Shown: piece after piece, positions 24,160 to 29,900 of the stretch
Numbering within the stretch: the first letter of the stretch is position 1
Layout of the letters: the number at the start of each line of letters is the position of its first letter
From: UBA6544 sp049601975
GTDB taxonomy: Bacteria; Pseudomonadota; Alphaproteobacteria; UBA8366
NCBI GenBank assembly: GCA_049601975.1
Contig: JBMYRC010000042.1
Span: 1-29,900 of the forward strand
Length of the DNA: 29,900 bases
Direction of reading: 5' to 3'
Position numbers and translations under genes: made by a program
The notes under the pieces: model-generated
Seen by the model: only the letters and a program-made list of their open reading frames with translations
Database searches by the model: none
Told to the model about the DNA's origin: nothing

Positions 24160-26472
24160 TCAAGGCTTGCCGACGAATTGCGCCATGACCCGTTTGGTCC
24201 CGGCATTGTCGAATTCGATGGTCAAATGATCGCCGTCGACGGCTTCGATCGTGCCCATGCCGAATTTCTGATGGAAGCACCGATCCGCGGGCTCGAAACT
24301 ATCGGAGCGGCCAGCCGGTAAAGCCGTTCCCTCAACAGTTGTCGGTTGATTGCGGCGGCTCTGGAAGCGTTGCCAGCCGGGTCCGCCCACGGTGCTGGTC
24401 GCCCAGCTGCCCCCGTCATCGCTCAGGCCGCCAAAATTGCCGTACCCGCCATACTCGCCGACCTCGCTGATCATATCGATCTCGTCTTTCGGCAGTTCGT
24501 TGATAAATCGCGATGGAGCAGAGTTTTGCCAAAGATTGTGTATGCGCCGGTTAGAGGCGTGGGAAATGTCAATGCGGCGGCGTGCTCGGGTAATGCCGAC
24601 ATAGGCCAAGCGCCGTTCTTCCTCCAGGCCGTCCATGCCGCTTTCGTCGAGCGCGCGTTGATGCGGGAACAATCCTTCCTCCCATCCTGGCAGGAACACG
24701 ACATCGAATTCCAAGCCCTTCGCGCTGTGCAGCGTCATCAGGCTGACCATTTCCTCCTGACTGCGCTCGGCATTCTCCATGACAAGGCTGACATGCTCCA
24801 TGAAACCGGCTAGTGATTCGAATTCTTCCATGGCTGAGATGAGCTCTTTCAAGTTCTCCAGCCGCCCTGCTGCGTCCGCTTGTTTCTTGATCCGCGCTTG
24901 CCATAAATCGGTATATCCCGACTCGTCGAGGATTGTTTCAGCCACTTCTGTGTGGTGCGTATTCTCGGTCATCCTACGCCAGCGTTGGAAATCGTCGATG
25001 ATGGCTGCAAGCGCGCGCTTCGCCTGCGGTCGCAATTCGTCGGTTGCTAGGATGTCGAGCGCAGATGAATACAGAGAGCGACGAGTGGCGCGGGCGATCT
25101 CGTGCAAGACTTGCATCGTCGTCTTGCCGATACCGCGCGCTGGTTTATTAATAATGCGTTCCAATGCCAAATCATCGTCCGGTTGCCGCACCACGCGCAA
25201 ATACGCAATGGCATCCCGAATTTCCTCCCGCTCGTAAAAGCGGGGCCCGCCGATGACCCTATAAGGCACGCCAAGGGTAATGAACCGCTCCTCAAATTCC
25301 CGGGTTTGGAAACTGGCGCGTACCAGGATGGCGACTTCATTCAGCGAGGTGCCTTTGGCGTGCATAGCCTCGATTTCCTCACCGACGACGCGGGCTTCCG
25401 CTTCGCCGTCCCAGACGCCGCGCACGGTCAGCTTCTCGCCCTGGTTCTCTTCCGTCCACAGGGTCTTGCCGAGCCGCCCTTCGTTATTGGCAATCAGGCC
25501 GGAAGCCGCGGCAAGAATTTGCGGGGTTGAGCGATAATTCCGCTCCAACCGCACGACTTGCGCGCCCGGAAAATCCTTCTCGAATTTAAGGATGTTGCCA
25601 ATCTCGGCGCCGCGCCAGCCGTAGATCGATTGATCGTCGTCCCCGACGCAGCAAATATTCTTCTGTTCTTGGGCCATTAAACGCAGCCAGAGATACTGGG
25701 CCACGTTGGTATCCTGATATTCGTCTACCAGAATATAGCGAAACAGGCCCTGGTAATCCTTCAAGACATCGGGCGCTTGGGTAAAGATCGTCAGGCAATG
25801 CAAGAGCAGGTCACCGAAATCCGCCGCGTTCAGGGTTTGCAGTCGTTCCTGATATTCTGCGTAGAGGCGGACTGCCCGTCCATTGGCGAAATCACCCGCG
25901 TCGCCCACTGAAACCTTATCCGGCGTCAGGCCCTTGTCTTTCCATTTCTGGATCAATCCCGAAAGCGCGCGGGCCGGCCAGCGCTTCTCGTCGATATCCT
26001 CCGCCCGAAGCAGTTGCTTCAGCAGGCGCATTTGATCGTCCATATCGAGAATGGTGAAATCACTGCGGAGATCGACGATCTCCGCATGGCGACGCAGGAT
26101 ACGCGCGCCAAGCGCGTGAAATGTCCCCAACCATATGCCGTCGACGGCGCCGCCAATTTGGCTCTCGACCCGGTCCCGCATCTCCCGCGCCGCCTTGTTT
26201 GTGAAGGTAACGGCTAAAATTTGATAAGGCCGCGCGCGTCCTTGATGAAGCAAATGGGCGAGCCGGGTGGTGAGGACACGCGTCTTGCCGGTACCGGCCC
26301 CGGCCAATACCAGAACCGGGCCGTCCAAAGCCTCAACGGCCGCGCGCTGCGTCTCGTTCAACGAATCGAGATAAAGTGGCGGTGCGGCTCGGCCTTGGGG
26401 GCTCGCCGAAACCGTTGATCCTAATAGGGTTACGTCCGCATCTAATGGATCGTTCTGAAGTGGGTCGCTCAT
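24160..26472 (-). CDS. uvrD: ATP-dependent DNA helicase UvrD/PcrA
   Basis: A 770-residue superfamily 1A 3'-5' helicase for nucleotide excision and mismatch repair. Motifs in order: Q motif LNETQRAAVEA (38-48), Walker A GAGTGKT (58-64), Ia VTFTNKAAREMRDRV, II VDEYQDTN, III GDDDQSIYGWRGAE, IV LERNYRST, V LMTLHSAKGLEFDVVFLPG and VI EERRLAYVGITRARR. A C-terminal Tudor-like domain (KFGMGTIEAVDGDHLTIEFD) follows a disordered linker, as in PcrA, where it contacts RNA polymerase. The first ~33 residues are a variable extension. ATG 26472 has no ribosome site: the -10 element ends six bases upstream (see promoter). Confidence 0.96.
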   Translation of the reverse strand: MSDPLQNDPLDADVTLLGSTVSASPQGRAAPPLYLDSLNETQRAAVEALDGPVLVLAGAGTGKTRVLTTRLAHLLHQGRARPYQILAVTFTNKAAREMRDRVESQIGGAVDGIWLGTFHALGARILRRHAEIVDLRSDFTILDMDDQMRLLKQLLRAEDIDEKRWPARALSGLIQKWKDKGLTPDKVSVGDAGDFANGRAVRLYAEYQERLQTLNAADFGDLLLHCLTIFTQAPDVLKDYQGLFRYILVDEYQDTNVAQYLWLRLMAQEQKNICCVGDDDQSIYGWRGAEIGNILKFEKDFPGAQVVRLERNYRSTPQILAAASGLIANNEGRLGKTLWTEENQGEKLTVRGVWDGEAEARVVGEEIEAMHAKGTSLNEVAILVRASFQTREFEERFITLGVPYRVIGGPRFYEREEIRDAIAYLRVVRQPDDDLALERIINKPARGIGKTTMQVLHEIARATRRSLYSSALDILATDELRPQAKRALAAIIDDFQRWRRMTENTHHTEVAETILDESGYTDLWQARIKKQADAAGRLENLKELISAMEEFESLAGFMEHVSLVMENAERSQEEMVSLMTLHSAKGLEFDVVFLPGWEEGLFPHQRALDESGMDGLEEERRLAYVGITRARRRIDISHASNRRIHNLWQNSAPSRFINELPKDEIDMISEVGEYGGYGNFGGLSDDGGSWATSTVGGPGWQRFQSRRNQPTTVEGTALPAGRSDSFEPADRCFHQKFGMGTIEAVDGDHLTIEFDNAGTKRVMAQFVGKP

Positions 26473-26478
26473 AGATTT

Positions 26479-26487
26479 ATTATAGCA
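26479..26487 (-). promoter_or_regulatory. extended -10 promoter of uvrD, predicted leaderless start
   Basis: On the - strand TGC-TATAAT is a perfect extended -10 element. No good -35 lies 16-18 bp upstream, as expected when an extended -10 compensates. The final T of the -10 is at 26479 and the A of the uvrD ATG at 26472, seven bases on, exactly where transcription should begin. Confidence 0.6.
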
Positions 26488-26507
26488 CGCTTCGCCGTGA
26501 TGAAACT

Positions 26508-26559
26508 GTGATCACTTTCCAGTGCGTTGAGCTGCCGTGGGAAGTGAATACGTGTACAC
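26508..26559. promoter_or_regulatory. two 8-bp palindromes in the uvrD / S1C divergent spacer
   Basis: GTGATCAC (26508-26515) and GTGTACAC (26552-26559) are perfect palindromes sharing the GTG-N2-CAC frame, 44 bp apart (about four helical turns) in the 114-base divergent spacer. The first lies at about -36 to -43 of the predicted uvrD start. They could be operators for one regulator; no regulator can be named. Confidence 0.25.
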
Positions 26560-26586
26560 TCAACCAACAGACTCGAGAGGTGTACT

Positions 26587-27604
26587 ATGACCCGCACGGC
26601 CTATAGCTTGGGGCGACACAAAGCGGTTCTTGTCGCCTGTCAATTGATCTGCGCCGTTGTGTTGAGCGGACAGGTTCTCGCGGCATCTGAGAAAATGGGT
26701 GATGTCTTCGGTGCGGTTTTAAAGCTGAACGCGCAAATTCCGGGGGATGCGCGGACGTCGAAATCACTCGGTACGGCCCGCGAAGGTCACGCTGTTGTCA
26801 TCGATTCGGACGGTTTGGTGGTGACCATCGGCTATCTGACACTGGAAGCCGAAGCGGTTACCCTGATGACGAATGACGGCGAGAAGTACCGGCGGAAATT
26901 CTGGCCTACGACCACGATACCGGTTTTGGGCTCGTTCGAGCGCTGCAGCCGTTGAATATAAAGCAGATACGGTTAGGTGATGCCAAACCCGCAAATGACG
27001 GGACGGCGGTTCTGGCCGTGGGCTTTGGCGGGACCTAAAACGCAGTGCCTCTGCGGGTTGTCTCGCGGCGCGATTTTTCCGGATATTGGGAATATTTGCT
27101 GGAGAACGCGATATTCACTGCGCCGGCCTTTCCGAGCTTTGCCGGCGCCGCGCTTTTCGAGGATCAGGGACGCTTGATCGGGATCGGCTCATTGATTATT
27201 CCGAACGCCGGATCGGCGGACAGTCACAGTCCCGGCAATATATTCGTGCCCATCAATGCGGTGAAACCCATCATGGCGGATTTGCTGGATCAAGGGCGCT
27301 CTGAGAGACGGCGCAATCCGTGGATCGGTGCCATACGGCCGAGCAATCCCGATTTCTGATCGTACAACGGATCGCTGATGGCGGTCCGTCTGATATTACC
27401 GGTGTGGAGGTGGGCGATATTATCGTATCGGTCGGCGGCCAAGCCGTAACGGGGCAGATCGACTCCTATCGTAAAATGTGGTCGCTCGGTGGGCCCGGTA
27501 TAGCAATTGAGTTGACCGTCCTTAAGTCAGGTTCGGGTGTTAAGACAGTTAGTGTTGCGTCGACCGACCGCTATCGCTGTCTGCGGTTATCGAAAGGAAA
27601 TTAA
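26587..27604 (+). pseudogene. S1C (trypsin-fold) protease-like protein with PDZ domain, frameshifted
   Basis: One ancestral gene split over three frames. Segment A (26587 to about 26890) has a signal peptide ending VLA-AS and EGHAVVIDSDGLVVTIGYL. The frame then shifts by a lost base at about 26889-26894 (GCGG expected after CGG). Segment B runs YDHDTGFGLVRALQPLN to VLAVGFGG, meets TAA at 27036-27038 (explained by one extra G and one missing A nearby), then VVSRRDFSGYWEYLLENAIF to PWIGA. A third shift at about 27334 leads into segment C, a PDZ domain (VQRIADGGPSDITGVEVGD) ending DRYRCLRL. The repaired protein, about 338 residues, matches an alphaproteobacterial S1C-like family. It lacks the catalytic His (GYL where NAHV is expected) and Ser (AGAAL where GNSGGP is expected). 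A good ribosome site (GAGAGG, 26575-26580) remains. Confidence 0.85.
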
Positions 27605-28515
27605 CCGGCATCATATCCAACGCCGAGGACTTGTGGGAAGGCAATGGCAATTAATCCGACGATCAAACCGCAGATGGCCGGCTGCAGCCAAATCGGCACC
27701 GTGCTGCGTTCCATTGCAGTTCGAACACCGACCGCCGATTTCATGAACATGATTGCAACCGCGGCGCTGATGACACCAAGCAGTACGAAGGCCGAGAATT
27801 CAAGGAAAGAGGCAACATCTCTGCTGCTGATAATAAAGGTGGGATAGTCACCAAAATAACCGCGTGACGCCGTGGTGCCGGCGACGGAGGCGATCACAAC
27901 CGGGGTGGAGGCGCCCAGGGCGTAGTGTCCGACGACAACTTCAAGCTTGAAAAACCAACCAGCGATGGGGGCGTCAAACGAGGCGGCGGCCGTCGCCGCG
28001 ACGCCGCATCCGAGCAAGGTGCGGGCGAGGGAGGGGCCGAGATGAAGCTTCGCCGCAACTCATGCGCCCAATGTGGCACCTAAATGCACGACCGGACCTT
28101 CCCGTCCAACCGAGGCATCGGCACCGATCGAAATTGCACTGGAAAGCGCTGATAGGATGCCAGTCCGCAAATTCATTTGGCCATCTTTCAGAGCGTTTGC
28201 TTCCATTAGGTCCGCGACGCCGTGGACTCTCCGGCCCGGAAAAAATCTTGACGTTAACAGTCCGACAAGGAGACCGCCGATGGTGGTGGACGCGACGATC
28301 TCCCACCACGCGAATTTGTCATAAATGTCGTCGAGGCGGTTGTATTGGGCCTCTAGGGCGATTTCTTGGAAGAAGGTGATGGTTTCGCGGAACAGGACCG
28401 CTGACCCTCCGCCCAGCATTCCGATCACGACGGCGAGAATGAAAAGCACCACTTGCTCGTGGCGCACCATTCGGCCAATCCGTCTTAACGGGGTGGCGAT
28501 GTCGAAGCGCGACAA
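27601..28515 (-). pseudogene. ClC-family chloride channel/transporter, nonsense mutation and 3' truncation
   Basis: A membrane ClC protein that would conduct or exchange chloride. Residues 1-151 (from a TTG at 28515; start uncertain) contain the first helices and the selectivity motif GREGPVVHLGA. TGA at 28060-28062 then interrupts the frame where relatives plausibly have Trp; the same frame goes on as VAAKLHLGPSLARTLLGCGV and NAPIAG-like FDAPIAGWFFKLEVVVGHYAL. The sequence stops after VLGVGYDA, at roughly residue 303 of an expected 420 or more, losing the GxFxP motif, the pore-gating C-terminal helices and any CBS domains. The terminal TAA overlaps the stop of the opposing S1C pseudogene by three bases, so the deletion endpoint lies at that junction. 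Confidence 0.85.
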
Positions 28516-28589
28516 GACGATGATACGCCCTGGCAGTTGGAACTGAGTTGAGTGTAGAGCAGGGTTCGTCCGCGGAAAGAGAGGCCTCC

Positions 28590-29619
28590 CTATTCGGCGG
28601 CGGAATTCGCGAGTTCGGTTTCGATGATGACCTTGTTTTGGCCCGTGCGTTTGGCCTGATAAAGGCCGTCATCCGCCCGTTGGATGAAGTCGACGAGTGC
28701 TTCGGCCGACCGATACTGCGCAATGCCCAGAGAGATTGTGATGGAGCTTAATTCTTCACCGGTTTGCTTCTTCCGAACCCGTTTGCCAGCGATCCCGGTC
28801 CGAATCTTCTCCGCCAAGATGCGTCCGGTCTCTAGAAACGTATTTGGCAAGATGACATCGAATTCCTCGCCGCCGTAACGTGTCGCGTTGTCTCGGCTCT
28901 TGATGTTGGAGGCGAGCGTGTGCGCGACGAGACGCAGGACGTCGTCACCTGTTTGATGGCCGTAATTGTCGCTGAACGTTTTGAGGTGGTCGATGTCCAC
29001 TAGTACTAACGACAGCGGCATGCTGTTTTCCATTGCATGCAAGACGGATGTCCAGAGATGAATGTCGAAATATTTGCGATTGGCGATCCCGGTCAACGCG
29101 TCGCTCATGGCCTCGCGGCGCACTTCTTCGAGGTTGCGTCGTAAAATGTCCGTTTTTGATGTCGTGCTTTTAAGCCGTTCTTACAAAGCGCGGCTACGGA
29201 TTAACATCTCGTTGGTTTCAATCTGTAGAGCGCCAGCGACGGATTTGGTCGAGTGAAGTTTCCAATATGGATTTGAAATTTTCCGTGCCATCTGCGCTGT
29301 CGGTGAGGAATTGGCTCACTTCTTTTACGGAAACGTCGATTTATTCGCTGGCTTCCTGGATGTGGGCGCCTTCCATGGTAAAACCGAATAATTTTTCGAA
29401 TAGTTCGGCGCTTTTGAAATTTCCAAATTCTCTGTAATTCGCGATGATTTTATCAATTGCTCGAATGAGGTCTAGCTCGCGGCCGCTCACATAAGTGCAC
29501 CAAATGGTATAATTTTGCTGCGTGGAAGGAATGTTCCGTTCCATCATCATGCGGAGCGCTTTCTCGCCAATACCGACCCAGCCTTTATGTCGTCCGGATG
29601 ATCCAAAGCTAAGTCCCAA
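28590..29619 (-). pseudogene. GGDEF diguanylate cyclase with N-terminal sensory region, broken
   Basis: An ancestral cyclic di-GMP synthase in three pieces. Piece A starts at a TTG (29619): GIGEKALRMMMERNIPSTQQ and YTIWCTYVSG, the N-terminal domain common to this alphaproteobacterial family, ending at TAA 29341-29343. The same frame continues (IDVSVKEVSQFLTDSADG) until a frameshift at about 29245. Piece C (ALQIETNEMLIRSRAL) meets a second TAA at 29181-29183 and resumes as ERLKSTTSKTDILRRNLEEV into the GGDEF domain (DALTGIANRKYFD, then GGEEF at 28860-28874). The active-site motif is intact; the inhibitory RxxD position reads KSRD, so product inhibition would be weak or absent. A truncated GGDEF-only protein of 177 codons from ATG 29123 could still be made. 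Confidence 0.82.
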
Positions 29620-29711
29620 CTCGCCTGATGGTTTTCAAGCACGCAAATTCTATCGCGGCTAGACTATCAGAATCACTGGGATAGCCCGGTTTGTTTTGGT
29701 GCTTGTAGTGC

Positions 29712-29900
29712 TTACGAATCCAACTTCTTCTTCATGCCGATAAGGCGGCCGACGCCTTCGGGCAACGGTAAATCGGCGTGGGCGTCACGAATACTGGCGA
29801 TCCATTCGGCAATATCGGCGGACATGGGCCCGACCCGGCGCGAAAAAAGGTCGATATGGAGAGAGAGCAGTTCATTGGTCGCCGCGAGATAGCCTTCGGT
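29712..29900 (-). CDS. acyl-CoA thioesterase (hotdog fold), C-terminal fragment
   Basis: The last 62 residues of a protein whose start lies right of the window; the frame is open to the edge and has no internal start in the listed region. It reads TEGYLAATNELLSLHIDL, then a Met-Ser segment (GPMSADIAEWIASIRDAHAD) and a basic end (GRLIGMKKKLDS). This resembles the C-terminus of 4-hydroxybenzoyl-CoA thioesterase-like proteins (typically about 150-160 residues), where ATNEL/LHVDL forms the last beta strand. The fragment has no lesion, unlike its three left neighbours. The 92 bases between it and the cyclase remnant show no gene. Confidence 0.6.
   Translation of the reverse strand, partial: TEGYLAATNELLSLHIDLFSRRVGPMSADIAEWIASIRDAHADLPLPEGVGRLIGMKKKLDS

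Noticed and set aside
26473..26586. LexA (SOS) box in the uvrD promoter region
   Set aside because: The alphaproteobacterial GTTC-N7-GTTC pattern was not found in the spacer; the two GTG-N2-CAC palindromes do not match it.
26889..27359. Programmed ribosomal frameshifting in the S1C-like gene
   Set aside because: Three separate shifts and a stop in one gene, without a slippery heptamer plus downstream structure at any of them, fit mutation or sequencing error better.
28060..28062. TGA inside the ClC frame as a recoded Trp or selenocysteine codon
   Set aside because: TGA is the normal stop of many intact genes here (rsmH, ftsI, murE, mraY, murG, murC, ftsQ), so Trp recoding is untenable. The gene is also truncated at its 3' end, which fits plain decay; no Cys or Sec is expected at this site.

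Overview
The window is a 29.9 kb stretch of alphaproteobacterial chromosome. Gene order (rsmH-ftsL-ftsI-murE-mraY-murD-ftsW-murG-murC-murB-ftsQ-ftsA-ftsZ-lpxC-bamD-recN-ligA), LpxC and BamD (a Gram-negative outer membrane), the meso-diaminopimelate motif of MurE and the protein sequences all fit a Rhodospirillales-like lineage. That placement is from family recognition, not from a tree.

Region 1 (1-15031) is the division and cell wall (dcw) cluster, all on the + strand and tightly packed. Most junctions are 1-4 nt overlaps (ATGA or TAATG) that suggest translational coupling. It encodes the end of the 16S rRNA methyltransferase RsmH, the division proteins FtsL, FtsI, FtsW, FtsQ, FtsA and FtsZ, and the cytoplasmic and membrane steps of peptidoglycan precursor synthesis (MurB, MurC, MurD, MurE, MraY, MurG). 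Two genes normally found here in alphaproteobacteria are absent: murF (expected between murE and mraY) and ddl (expected between murB and ftsQ). They encode the two consecutive steps that make and attach D-Ala-D-Ala. Both junctions are clean.

Region 2 (15032-21011, + strand) holds lpxC (lipid A), bamD (outer-membrane protein assembly), recN (double-strand-break repair) and ligA (NAD-dependent DNA ligase). The spacers before lpxC and before bamD are the only sizeable gaps and are full of inverted repeats, including a likely intrinsic terminator at the end of lpxC.

Region 3 (21012-26586, - strand) is a convergent block of uvrD/pcrA helicase, prmA (ribosomal protein L11 methyltransferase) and an M24 Xaa-Pro aminopeptidase. 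uvrD has an extended -10 promoter placed so close to its ATG that the mRNA is predicted to be leaderless.

Region 4 (26587-29900) differs sharply. Three neighbouring genes are broken: an S1C-protease-like gene (three frame disruptions plus a stop), a ClC chloride channel (in-frame TGA and loss of its 3' half), and a GGDEF diguanylate cyclase (two in-frame stops and a frameshift). The last 189 bases encode the C-terminus of an apparently intact acyl-CoA thioesterase. The damage is confined to accessory genes while 26 kb of core genes are intact, which suggests recent gene decay. No tRNA, rRNA, CRISPR array or insertion sequence was seen.
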